Below, piece after piece: positions 11,528 to 21,889 of a stretch of DNA of 64,000 nt (position 1 is the first letter of the stretch; every line of letters starts with the position of its first letter). This stretch comes from Chamaecyparis obtusa (lineage: Eukaryota > Streptophyta > Pinopsida > Cupressales > Cupressaceae), in assembly GCA_027943335.1 (NCBI GenBank), contig BSBK01002931.1:248001-312000 (forward strand), given 5' to 3'. Under the pieces are notes generated by a model. The model saw nothing but the letters and a program-made list of their open reading frames with translations, did not search any database and was not told the origin of the DNA. A program made the translations under genes and the position numbers.

Positions 11528-12745
11528 ATTTCTGATACCTTTAACCGTCATGAAAAGAGATACCTTATCTATAATGCCTCTTGATATGTCATCATTGGTC
11601 ATGATTTGTACAAACAAGGTCTAGATGATATGCTACTTAGATGTTTAGAATAGGAAGAGTCTCAACATGTGTTCGAGGAAGTCCATGATGGTATTTGTGG
11701 GTCACAATCAAATGGTTTAACACTAGCCTGAAAACTTATTAGGGTTGGGTACTATTGGCCGGAAATGGAGAAAGAGTCTATCAAGTTTGCTAAGAATTGT
11801 CAAAAGTGCCAAGTGCATGGCAACTTAATTCATGCTCTAGGGAGAGATCTAATCCCCTTCACTACACAATGGCCTTTTCACCAATGGGCATTTGATCTTA
11901 TAGGAGCCATACATCCTCATTCTTCTAATGGACATACCCACATTATTACAGCTACAGATTATTTCTTTAAATGGGTAGAAGCAGTCCCTTTAACACAAGC
12001 AACTGGAAAACAAATATCTATGTTCATCTTGAACTACATCATATGCCGGTATGGTATTCCACATTCTATAGTCATAGATAATGGTGGACAATTTAAGAAC
12101 AAAGACTTGGATGATTTATGTGCCAAACTCAAGATTACACAACATTGGTCATCTATCTACTATCCTCAAGGGAATGGACAAGCAGAGGCTTCTAATAAGA
12201 ATCTATTGAAAATCTTGCACCGTATAGTTGATAAAATAGGAAGAGATTGGCATCTCATGATCAATCCAGCACTCTAGGCCTACAAAACAAGTATCAAAAT
12301 GCCCACTGGGGCTACACATTTCACTTTAGTTTATGGGTTTGAAGTGGTACTACCTATTAAAGTTGAAATCCCATCACTAAGAATTAGAATGCATGGTCTG
12401 GTAACTGATGATGACTATAGAGTGTCTAGGTTGCAAGAACTTGAACTACTAGATGACTACAGACAAGCAACATATGATCATCTTAGATTATATCAGAAGA
12501 GAATTTCTATAGGCTACAACAACAAAGTCAAACATAGAGAATTTCAAGTTGGCAATCTACTCCTGAGAGAGAATCCTAAAAATCAATCACAAAGAGAGCG
12601 CAAGGGGAAGTTTGAACCCAACTAGATGGGTCCCTTTGTTATCACTTCTACTTTTGGCTTTGGTGCCTATCAACTCTCAATGAGTGAAGGAGAAAAACTC
12701 CAAGAACCAATCAACATTCTCCATTTGAAGAAATTCTACGCCTAA
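11528..12745 (+). pseudogene. Integrase of the giant Tat element
   Basis: The zinc-binding N-terminus spans roughly 11675-11815 (H...C-x2-C ending NCQKCQVHG) and is broken by TGA 11729. The core has FDLIGAIHPHS, ATDYFFKWVEAVP, VIDNGGQFKNKDLDDLC and the Glu in QGNGQAEASNKNLLK, so D-D-E is retained. The C-terminus has GNLLLRE and a MGPFVITSTFGFGAYQLS 'GPF' module. The frame ends with LHLKKFYA and TAA 12743. Premature stops at 12275 and 12623 fall at conserved Trp positions. Confidence 0.9.
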
Positions 12746-14588
12746 GGCATTTAGTCTATGGTAAAATGTCCTGAAAAAATCTTAAAAATTTGAAAAAGTC
12801 TTGAAAAAATGAACATCTTGGTGAAAACCTAGCAATAGCTACCTTGATGATTCACAAAAAAAGTAAAACATATCAAAAGTACAAAAAATTTTGAAAAATA
12901 AAAATACAAAAAAATGAGAAAAAAGAAAAAGTGCCTTGGTGAAAACCTGGAAATAGGTGCCTTGGTAGCAAAAATAGAATCTCTGCCAAGATGGTGAAAA
13001 CTTAGAAAATGGGTGCCACTTGTTCAAAATGCTCCATCTATCAGTGCAATCTTGGTCTTTCCCAGCTTTCAGTCTTGCTTCAGTTTGTACATATTTCCTA
13101 GTTTGTTTCTGCATTCTTGTTTTCAATAAGTTGGTCTGTATGCCAATCAGTTCAAGTGCCTGTACCCTATCAATGTTCCAAACTTGGGGGCAATCAAAGT
13201 CATATCCTATGGCCTCTAGTACATCTTAGATGAGTCATATCTAGTCAAATTCCTTTGAAGCTTCATCCGAGTCAGTCTATCTATCTCCTCTCCAGAAAGG
13301 ATTTTACATCTACAACAATGCAATCAAACATCAAAATGAAAATAATATGTGCTTCACATGCTTTTATCTCCTTATTAAATCTGACAACTTTGGAAATTCT
13401 ACATTGAAATGGTGTCCATCTATAAGAGCCTCTATCTCAAATTGGATGGCCATGCGTACCTCGACCATTGATACCTGGCAAATTCAAGGAAGTTTGATCT
13501 AACTATTGTCTTTTTGAGTGAGTTCTTTCTCCTACTGTAAAACATGATCTTACCTAAGGATGTGAATGATAAAGGGTCACTATGGGTGATTCACACTGGA
13601 TTTAGAATGATATCTTGACTACTTGATGTGTTTTTAATGCAAGGCATATTCAGGTCATCACAACATTTATGTTCTGATGCTTATACAAATTGCTATATCA
13701 GAATGGACATGATATTCAAGTGATCCTGGTGTTTATGCCTTGGTGCTTGTATCTAATTCGACATTATGAAAACAAAATCAATATTCATATGTCTATGGTT
13801 GTATGACCATTGGGCATTGTATTGATTCTTGTGCATACAAATCAATATTCATATGTTCATAATTTCCTAACTAGTGGGCATTGTATTGATTTATCCGGTT
13901 ACCTACAAAAAAAACAAAAAAACTCAATGATGACAAATGACCGACACATGATCAGTGACTAGGTCCTAGGTCTTAGGTTGCATTTCACTATTGCATGTCA
14001 TTTTACACTTTGCATGATCTCACAAATTGCTTGCAAATCTTCAAACAATCCTTCTAAAAACTATACTTCAATTAAACACAAAGAGTTGAATCTCATACGA
14101 AGGTCTTCTCATAGAAATGCAAGTCGTCACAATCATGGGGTAAACATCCTTTTTGACATAAGATTGAGTACTTGTCTTCATCAATGCCTGCAAAACATAT
14201 CATGTGGATCGTTTCATTTTCATTACATATTCATAATCATTCATTCCATCTATTGCATTACATACATTTCCATACATACACTTTCCATAATCAAGTGCAC
14301 TAGCATCACATTCATACATTTGAAAGAAATCATTGCATTGCAGGATTCCATACATACATTCTACTCTACTCATAGCATAAGCATCACATGATATCATCAT
14401 ACATCAAAAACATGACAAGTACACATGAAGTCACAACCAAAAGTCTTGATCTCATATATATATCATCAAACTTGAAATAGTCAGGGGTGCACTATTGGCA
14501 CAATGTACAAAAGAATGAGCTCATGTGAGCTATCAGAAGTCAGAATAGTATCAAAAGAGCAACAAAAATATTAGAATATCATGACAAA
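12746..14588. other. 3' non-coding spacer of the giant Tat element
   Basis: No gene seen. 12770-13020 is A-rich and carries three copies of a TTGGTGAAAACCTAGAAATAGGTGCC-like phrase (about 12816, 12934 and 12985). 13978-14400 is rich in CATTCATAC/CATACATT motifs. Short open frames here show no domain. Confidence 0.5.
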
Positions 14589-16959
14589 TCAGCTATCAAC
14601 CTGATCCTCTCTGTCAAGTGGAGGTGGTGGTGGTGCATCTAGTACTCCCTCGGCTCTAGGTGCTCTCACTCCCTCTGATGCTATCATATACTGAGAGTAT
14701 GAAGGAACTCTCTGAGAAAGTGGTACTGCAGCGTAGTATGCAGAAACATAATAGGTAGATTTGGAGGTTTGATGAATAACCTCTACTTGTAATCTGAGTC
14801 TCCTCACAATCTCCTGTGTAGTCAGTGGAACACTGGGATCAGCATCTATCGTTGGCATATCAGTATCTACCTTAGGCTACTCTATAGTATCTACTCTTTG
14901 TGCCTTATGGCATCTAACCTTTGCACCAAGATCAAAACCGGTGTCCTCCTATGATGGATCAGAATCACCACCTACAACCTACTCAACTGCAAGTACCTCC
15001 TCAGCAGTATCAACACTACCTAAAGTACCACCCTCTCCCTTAGTCCATCTCTATGCACCTATAGGCCTACCTGCTATAGAACTAGTGGGACGAGGGGGCC
15101 TCATCTATCCTGATGGTCTCTATGGGGGAGCCATTGCTCTCGGTCTCAAAGGTGTGGGGTGCACAATTGGAACCTATGTGGGTCTCAAACCCTATCTCAT
15201 TGGAGCTCTAGTAACATCCATCACCTCCTCCATGGAAGGTATCAACTCTATGGGTTCAGAGAATCTATAGACTGAATGATCAATGAGCCATGCGATAAAA
15301 CCATTTGTCACTCCGACATCAACAACCTATGGTCTATACTCCCAGTCTCTACCAATAATACCACTGTATTCCTATGAACACAAGACATAAGAAAGCCTTG
15401 GAATCCATCCAAGTCTAAGCTCATGGGCTATGCAAGCATATGTGGCATAATCCTAAGGTGCATCCTGCACTCATCCATATTGTCACCACACCTTGGTAAT
15501 AATAAATCTCTCCAATATAGAGGATGATCATCCTATCAACACATGACTCTGAAAGAAGAAACTGGACTACTCTCATGCAGTAGGCCAAGGCTCAATATCT
15601 ACATAGGCCCTCCATCGTACAAATGTCATGTCATCAAGACACCATCTCTAGTACTCTACATGGCCCACGTGCCCCTGTATGACATATCCAACATAAATAT
15701 AAATCATAGGCTCCTATGGCTACCTCTGTGAGTGACACAGTGGTCTCAAAACTATGATATGCTCCCATGCCCCGATCTATAAAAATAAAGCACCAATAGA
15801 AAAAGATGTTCTCTCCTGATACACTACCTCATGCATCTTAGAGAACATATGGGCTAGAAGACATTGACCCTGGGCTAACTTAGAAGGAGTTGCCATCAGA
15901 CATGCAACCATTGGGGCCCAACCAGATAATACCTCCTATCATCCTAACAAGGATGCACTCTAATCTATGGGACTGACCATAGCATTGTGCCAGGGTCTCC
16001 CAAGAAATAGAACCAGTCAATGAAGTGTCATCTCTTAAAAGAAATCTGAATGCTAGTAATCTAGAGTTCCCTGAACTCACATAAACTAGACGTTGACCTG
16101 AATGCAAGGGAATGCGTAGTATACGGTATACATCCTCCAGTGTCACAGTGATCTCCCCAGTCGATAGGTGGAATGTCTAGGTCTCAGAATGAAATCTCTC
16201 TATCAACACAGTCAAGAGTCCATGATTTACCCTTATCTTGGGTAAGTGGATTAGATACTCAAATCCACATGAAGCAAGATGAACTCTCATAGGATCAGGC
16301 AAGGAAACACAGAGTCTCTGAGTGGCTGGATGTGAGATGCGTACATGAACATCAGGATATGTGACCTACACAACATAGAAACAAGGAATCCTATTAGTAA
16401 TTTGGTTGAAAAATAGGCTACAAATACAGAAATTGAACATTTTTCTATTTCAGAAGGTAGATCAAGGACTCAATAATCAAGCTCAAAGATCAGAAAATTC
16501 AAAATTTTGACCTAGAAATGAGTTTTGGGCTCAATGTTTTCCAAACAACAAAGCAGACTTGCAGTAAAACTCATACGACTTTTCACTGGTTACCATAAGA
16601 CAAACACTGATGATATGACACTGTATATCTCCTCGTATGAGTTAGGAGGGACCTGACGAAACGTCGTACAACTCTTGGGTCCCTCTCATACGAGTCTTGG
16701 GGGATAATGATATGACAACCTAACTAGATTTCAAAAGTCATATGATCCCAAAAGGATAGTCATACGAGTTTCTGTGCATGCAAAAATTAATAATTGAAAA
16801 CGTATGAAAAATATGCTAAAAATGCTATAAACAAAGAAAAATTGAATTTTCAGAGAAGCACATAGGTCCACCTACCAGATGTCCATACTATCGAGGTCTT
16901 TGGTGCCTCTCGCTGCACACAAAATGGTGAGAAGACATAGGTACCTTCATTTCTACCAT
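14589..16959 (-). pseudogene. Antisense plant-mobile-domain (PMD) gene inside the Tat element
   Basis: Minus-strand gene model: exon 1 16959-16876 (ATG 16959), intron 16875-16366 with GT...AG borders in phase 0, and exon 2 from 16365. Exon 2 contains GFEYLIHLPKIRVNHGLL, then a TFHLSTGEITVTLEDVYRIL motif, the signature of PMD (aminotransferase-like/MAIN-type) proteins. A TAG sits just before TFHL at a probable Trp. The frame changes near 15915 and the C-terminal half of the PMD (LAQGQCLLAHMFSKMHEV) continues in another frame with TAGs. A Pro-rich tail ends at TGA 14591-14589. PMD genes are known passengers of plant Ty3/gypsy and Mutator elements. Function unknown; linked in hosts to silencing and genome maintenance. 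Confidence 0.75.
16366..16875 (-). other. Predicted intron of the antisense PMD gene
   Basis: Minus-strand donor CTG|GTAGGT and acceptor TTGTGTAG|GTC, 510 bp, joining phase 0 to phase 0. The intron holds the third cluster of TCATACGAG-like motifs (16571-16770), which also occur in the 5' leader of the same element. Confidence 0.55.
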
Positions 16960-17032
16960 TTTCTCACTCAGAGGGCTCCACAAGGTTTTCAAAAGTCAAC
17001 GGTGAAAATGAATTGAAAATGACCCTTCTAGC

Positions 17033-17042
17033 CTTTATATAG
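17033..17042 (-). promoter_or_regulatory. TATA box of the antisense PMD gene
   Basis: Minus-strand CTATATAAAGG about 75 bp upstream of ATG 16959, leaving a short 5' leader. The location and orientation suit the PMD gene and not the retrotransposon's own plus-strand transcript. Confidence 0.6.
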
Positions 17043-17045
17043 CTT

Positions 17046-17995
17046 TTGACCTAATTTTCAAAAGTGCTCTGTTTTTCATGAAAATTGCACCCCTGGCTAA
17101 TTTCGACATTCTAAACCCATTTTCGGGATCAAAATTGAAATCTAAGATTATTTACTATGTCAAAATCATGATTTAAAATTTTTAGACCCAGGATATCTAA
17201 CTACTTGCATAATCGACCTTCAATCATCACAAAAATATAGAATTCAACTTAACTGATTATCTTACATCAAACTATCAAAATTTCAACTTGGTCAACTATG
17301 GTCAACTCATAGTTTAACCTAGTTAAACTTGGTCTCCAAGGACCTCCAAATGATCCAGAATGCATTCTCAGATGTGTATAACCACTTCTCAAATCAATTA
17401 ACATGCTTCTAAACTATAATGTTGACTTTTCTTGTTATATTTCAATTTTAATCTGAAAGGGGGCATGGTATTGCACATCATTCAAAGTTTGTAAAACTCT
17501 AAATTTGTAATCAATCTTTCCTCAATGATCAAGACAACAACCACGTCTAGTTGCTGACTCATCAAAAGTCCTCGTCGCTTGGGGTAAATCTATCATCGCT
17601 TGGGGCATATCAAATTCACAGAGATCCATATCAATCTGGTATCCTAAATCTATCTTGTAAACTATATCAGCTTTTCATAACCATCGGCTCATTAGCATTA
17701 TTTCCTTGGTTCTTCGTAACTAATGGGTTTAGGATGTGATACCAATATGATTCATCAAGGACATTGAGTTCTGGAATCGGTCACTCACTTCTTCACAATC
17801 ATAAGGTTCAGAATCAGGTGTTTTGGCACTTTTTCGTAATCACTTGTTCATTTTTGATATAGCTAGCATCATTTTGATTCCTGGTCATTCTAGGCTGGGG
17901 TCGGTATCTCTTTTTCTAATCTTTTAATTAGTTTCTATCTCAGAATTGGTTAATCTTTCAAATCAATTTCATATGTATATCAAACATAGACTATT
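17046..17995. other. Non-coding 3' stretch of the giant Tat element
   Basis: AT-rich, between the PMD promoter and the hairpin. No gene or clear repeat seen. Confidence 0.5.
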
Positions 17996-18031
17996 CTTTG
18001 AACCACTACGCTTTGCATAGTGATTCAAAGA
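17995..18031 (+). other. Hairpin abutting the polypurine tract
   Basis: TCTTTGAACCACTA (17995-18008) pairs with TAGTGATTCAAAGA (18018-18031), leaving a 9-nt loop. The stem is 14 bp with one mismatch and its 3' arm overlaps the start of the polypurine tract. Confidence 0.75.
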
Positions 18032-18040
18032 GGGGCAAAA
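18027..18040 (+). other. Polypurine tract of the giant Tat element
   Basis: AAAGAGGGGCAAAA lies directly before the TG of the 3' LTR, the expected place for the plus-strand primer. Confidence 0.85.
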
Positions 18041-19315
18041 TGTAATACCCCAAAAATGGGCTATAGGTTCATTAACCTCCTACATCTTCAAATCAAACGA
18101 AATCGACATCAAATTCCTAACCTAACACACATCTGCACATCATCGAATCCTAATTGATTTTATCCTAAATTCTACATCGCGGAATATTCCTAGCAATATT
18201 CCTATTTATCCTAATTATCTTTGATTTAATAATTATTTGGCGATAAATCCTATTTATCCTAAAGTGTGATTAATTGAATATTCTGAATATTTAATTAATT
18301 TACTGCCACTTAATTATTTAATTGAATTTAATTAAATTATTCCTAAATTGTATTATTTAATTTTGACAATAAATCTAAAATCTTATGACTAATTTATTAA
18401 ATTCCTATTTAATTAATTAAAGTCAATTGTCAAATTTAATGATATAGTTTTTGAATAAAAGTTTGATTTAATAATTGATTAACCCATAAATCAATTATTT
18501 TTAATTCAAAAATTAGTTAAGTTGAGGATAAATCACTTTATTTATTTAATTAATTCATAATTAATTGTACACATTCAAAGAGCAGTTAAACTCAAAATCA
18601 GGAAATCAATGCAAGTTATTAACTTTTGGAAACTCAACATTCTATTTTGAGTTCAAAGCTGATCTAAACTTCTGATTTGAGTTAAAAAGTTATTCTTGCA
18701 TGATTTTGTGAGTTCATTATCTCTAATTTCCTGATAACTCAAAAATCAACCTGAGTTATCAAGAGTGATTTATGGCTTTTCTCTTGCATCCTCAAAGCCC
18801 TGGATTTCTATGAAATCAAGGCTCAGCTCTTCATAGTTATGACACTCAAATTTGCACAATTACTCTAGTGAATTGGCGATTGAAGGATTGAGCATTTGCG
18901 ACAGGCGATTTGTGAGATCTTTCATAGTTGATCATTTAGCTTTTACATAGTTTCATATCATAGTTTCATACTCATTAATAAAATTTTTAGATTAAATCGG
19001 CATTCAAATTCTATTTCATTCATATAGCTTAGCTTCATATAGATTTTCATTCATATTATTGCACAAAAAATACCAAAAATATAGCTTAATCTGGATTCAT
19101 AGTCTTTCATATTTTACATTTAAATCCTTCGTTTAGGTGTTGCATTGTCATTGGTCTCGATCTGATCTGAGAGTATCATACTCGCACCTACTAGAAGGCA
19201 GTAAATTGCCTGGTTAGTTTAGTTTACATTTCAGTGCACGATTTTGGTTTTTTCTAACCTCTAATGTTTTACTGAAGTGTTGTGTCTACAGCTAGGTACA
19301 AAATTCACACACACA
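18041..19315 (+). repeat. 3' LTR of the giant Tat element
   Basis: 1275 bp, TGTAATACCCC...CACACACACA, followed by the ATAAG target duplication at 19316-19320. It pairs with 1682-2960. Confidence 0.95.
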
Positions 19316-19320
19316 ATAAG

Positions 19321-20225
19321 ATGATATGTTTACATCATTTTTTATTTAATTTTTATAAAACAAAGTGCTCTTGAGAAGATATGATTGTCCTAAAATCTAG
19401 TTAAAATTTGTTTTAATAATTGACAACTTTGAATTAAAAAATCTGTACATTGTAAATAAGTCAAACATTAATAGTCATAATGTCAAACTCCAATAGTCAT
19501 AATAAGTTTATGTTAAACTCCAGTTTGATCTTGTATATTAAAAGTTTAGAAATCTATAAATCTTGAAAAACATAACAAAAAAATTAAAAAGTGCACACAT
19601 TATAAGCTGGGTCCAAATTTATAACAACCATTGAAAATGAAGGGGGGCAGAGAAATTTAAACAAAAGAAAAAGAAATCCCAAGAAAATTTTATTATTTCT
19701 AGTTAATTTTTTTTGTTTTTTATTTTTTAATAATTAAGGGGCTGACGCTGGAAGATTTGAATTAATATGAACTAAAAAACTACATGAAATTCAAAGTATA
19801 AATCTTAAAATAAGGAAGCTTAAACTAGAAGACCATAAATACCAAATTGGATCAATTTGAGGTTGTTCACATTAGCTCTAATGATGTGATAATTGAATCT
19901 CTCATTTGGCTTTATCACAACTCCAACGAATGTTGTATCCATGGCTACATATGAGTATTGAGATACCATTTTTCTGATTAGGTTAAATTCATCATCCAAG
20001 TTATGTGCCCACACTTCCCTTATGCAAACTAAATCCCTCTCCACCTTAGCCACCATGCACCAAATTCAAAGCTGAGAGATTTTGTTGAAATCTATTCTGA
20101 ATGAAATTGACGAACTTCTATGACACAGTGGCACTAGAAATGCAAATGATTTAAAAAGGTTTTGGCAGGTTCTATTATTTTTAGCATGCATATATTTATA
20201 GATATTTCTATATATGTGTTATTAT
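19321..20225. repeat. Tandem duplication, copy A
   Basis: Aligns end to end with 20622-21557, sharing the CAF1 fragment and its AT-rich surroundings. Together with 1621-1681 it forms the first copy of the unit. The copies diverge after GTGTTATTATT. Confidence 0.85.
19820..20056 (-). pseudogene. CAF1/POP2 deadenylase fragment, copy A
   Basis: The 78-residue minus-strand frame (CIREVWAHNLDDEF...YVAMDTTF...NVNNLKLIQFG) is the N-terminal third of CCR4-associated factor 1, the DEDD-family mRNA deadenylase of the CCR4-NOT complex. The usual MDTEFPG motif reads MDTTFVG: the first catalytic Asp is kept (residue 40) and the metal-binding Glu (residue 42) is replaced by Thr. The rest of the protein is missing, so this is a dead fragment. 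No intron or poly(A) tail helps to decide how it arose. Confidence 0.85.
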
Positions 20226-20505
20226 TATGTTTGTACATGTGGAGTATTTGTAATTACTATAGGTTATTTATAGATGCTCGTTTATTTGTTTAGAATGTTC
20301 GTGCATGTGAAGTATTTGTTATTACTATTAGTTATTTATAGATGTTTTCTTATTTGTTTAGAATGTTCATGCATGTGGAGTATTTGTTATTATTATAAGT
20401 TATTTATAGATTCTTTCTTTTTTGTTTAGAATGTATGTGTATGCGTCGAGTATTTGTTATTTCTATCAGTTATTTATAGATGTTTTCTTATTTGTTTAGG
20501 ATGTT
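20226..20505. repeat. 68-bp minisatellite, about four copies
   Basis: Units with the core AATGTTCGTGCATGTGGAGTATTTG...TTATTTATAGATGTTTTC start at 20294, 20362 and 20430, a spacing of exactly 68 bp; partial units lie on both sides. Present after copy A of the duplication and absent after copy B. Confidence 0.85.
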
Positions 20506-20621
20506 CTTTAATTTAAATAGGTTTAGTTTATAGAAATGTGTTTATAAATTTTTAAATCTTGTTCATCATTTATTTTTAGATATTCAAATTTTTTTTTGTT
20601 AAGTAGATTTTTAAATAAGAT
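20506..20621. repeat. Start of tandem duplication copy B
   Basis: 20565-20622 (GTTCATCATTTATTTTTAGATATTC...) repeats 1621-1681, showing what the target of the giant element looked like before insertion. Confidence 0.7.
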
Positions 20622-21557
20622 TATATGTTTAAATCATTTTTTCTTTAATTTTTATAAAACAAAGTGTTCTTGAGAAGATATGATCGTCCTAAACTCCAAT
20701 TAAAATTTGTTTTAATAATTGAGAACTTTGAATTAAAAAATATGTACAATGTAAATAAGTCAAACTTTAACAGTCATAATGTCAAACTTCAACAGTCATA
20801 ATAAGCTTATCTTAAACTCCTGTTTGATCTTGTATATTAAAATTTTAGAAATCTATAAATCTTGAAAAACATAACAAAAAAATTAGAAAGTAGAAAATTC
20901 AAATTTCCTAAAAAAAAATTAAAAAGTGTACACATTATAAGCTGAGTCAAAATTTATAAGAACCATGGAAAAAATGGGGATGGAGAAATTTAAACAAAGG
21001 AAAAAGAAATCCCAAGAAAATTTTATTATTTTTAGTTAATAAGTTTTTTAATTTTTCATTTTTTAATAATTAAGGGCTCGAAGCTGAAAGATTTGAATTA
21101 ATATGAACTAAAAAACAACATGAAGTTCAAAGTATAAATCTTAAAATAAGGAAGCTTAAATTGGAAGACCATAAAAAACAAATTGGATCAATTTGAGGTT
21201 GTCCACATTGGCTCTAACATTGTGATAATTGAATCTCTCATTTGTCTTTATCACAACTCTAGGGAATGTTTTATCCATGGCTACATATGAGTATTGAGAT
21301 ACCACTTTTCTGAACAGGTTAAATTCTTCATCCATGTTATGTGCCCACATTTCCCTTATGCAAATTGAATCCCTCTTCACCTGAGCCATCATGCACCAAA
21401 TTCAAAGCTGCGAGATTTTGTTGAAATTTGTTCTAAATGAAATTGAGGAACTTCTATGACACAGTGGCACCAGAAATGTAAATGATTTAAAAAGGTTTTT
21501 GCAAGTTCTAATTTAGCATGTGTATATTTATAGATATTTCTATGCATGTGTTATTAT
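20622..21557. repeat. Tandem duplication, copy B
   Basis: Second copy of the unit at 19321-20225, uninterrupted, carrying the second CAF1 fragment. Confidence 0.85.
21156..21392 (-). pseudogene. CAF1/POP2 deadenylase fragment, copy B
   Basis: Same 78-residue N-terminal CAF1 piece as copy A (CIREMWAHNMDEEF...YVAMDKTF...NVDNLKLIQFV). The catalytic motif reads MDKTFPR: Asp kept, Glu again Thr, and the Gly after FP changed. Sharing the Glu-to-Thr change with copy A suggests that the parent was already inactive before the duplication. Confidence 0.85.
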
Positions 21558-21889
21558 TGAGGGTGATATGAACCAGATTTTTCCACGTAGACTCAGTTGG
21601 GACAATATGGGCCACGATTTGAATAAGGATAGGATGGCATTCGGTAATGCTAAGATCCATCTGAGTTTAGCACACAACCACTGCCAACATTCTAAAGAGA
21701 AGGGGAATGTAAGTAAAAGATGGTTTGTGTTCTCCTCATTAATTTTTCATAAAGTACAGATAAATGGGCCTTGATAGATGAACTTTTTGAACAAATCTAA
21801 AGTCAAAATTCTCTCCTATAAATTTTCTCAGGTAAAAATACCTGCCTTTGGAAGACACACTTTATTCCAAAAAAATTTTGTTAGAAATT
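21558..21889. other. Unassigned single-copy stretch
   Basis: No domain, repeat or structure recognised. A plus-strand open frame at 21520-21774 has no recognisable similarity and begins inside the duplicated repeat. Confidence 0.3.

Larger units (their letters stand above)
5274..12745 (+). pseudogene. gag-pol of the giant Tat element, about 2,490 codons, broken
   Basis: One continuous reading frame from ATG 5274 to about 10240, then one frame shift, then the second frame to a genuine TAA at 12743-12745. The length is one base short of a multiple of three, which fits a single 1-nt loss inside RT near 10238. Premature stops lie at 5412, 7071, 7182, 7737, 8043, 8115, 8328, 8409, 8910, 9273, 9438, 10466, 11024, 11378, 11582, 11651, 11729, 12275 and 12623. 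All 19 are TAG or TGA; the only TAA is the terminal one. The start was set at 5274 because the frame stays open upstream of the later Met 5415 apart from the TGA at 5412. Domains are listed separately. Confidence 0.9.
1682..19315 (+). mobile_element. Complete 17.6-kb Ty3/gypsy Tat/Ogre-type LTR retrotransposon
   Basis: Two LTRs (1682-2960 and 18041-19315) both begin TGTAATACCCC and end CACACACACA. The target duplication ATAAG is perfect on both sides. In order: primer site, 2.3-kb leader, gag, protease, linker with a G-patch-like segment, reverse transcriptase, RNase H, a second archaeal-type RNase H, integrase, 5.3-kb 3' region with an antisense PMD gene, and polypurine tract. The dual RNase H, the 'FAW' linker before RT, the YVDD motif and the antisense extra gene all point to the Tat lineage. 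Coding capacity is lost through in-frame stops and one frameshift. Confidence 0.95.

Noticed and set aside
5274..12745. Genetic-code reassignment of TAG/TGA as an explanation for the stop pattern
   Set aside because: The affected positions correspond to Trp, Gln and Arg in different places, which a single reassignment cannot explain, and plants use the standard nuclear code.
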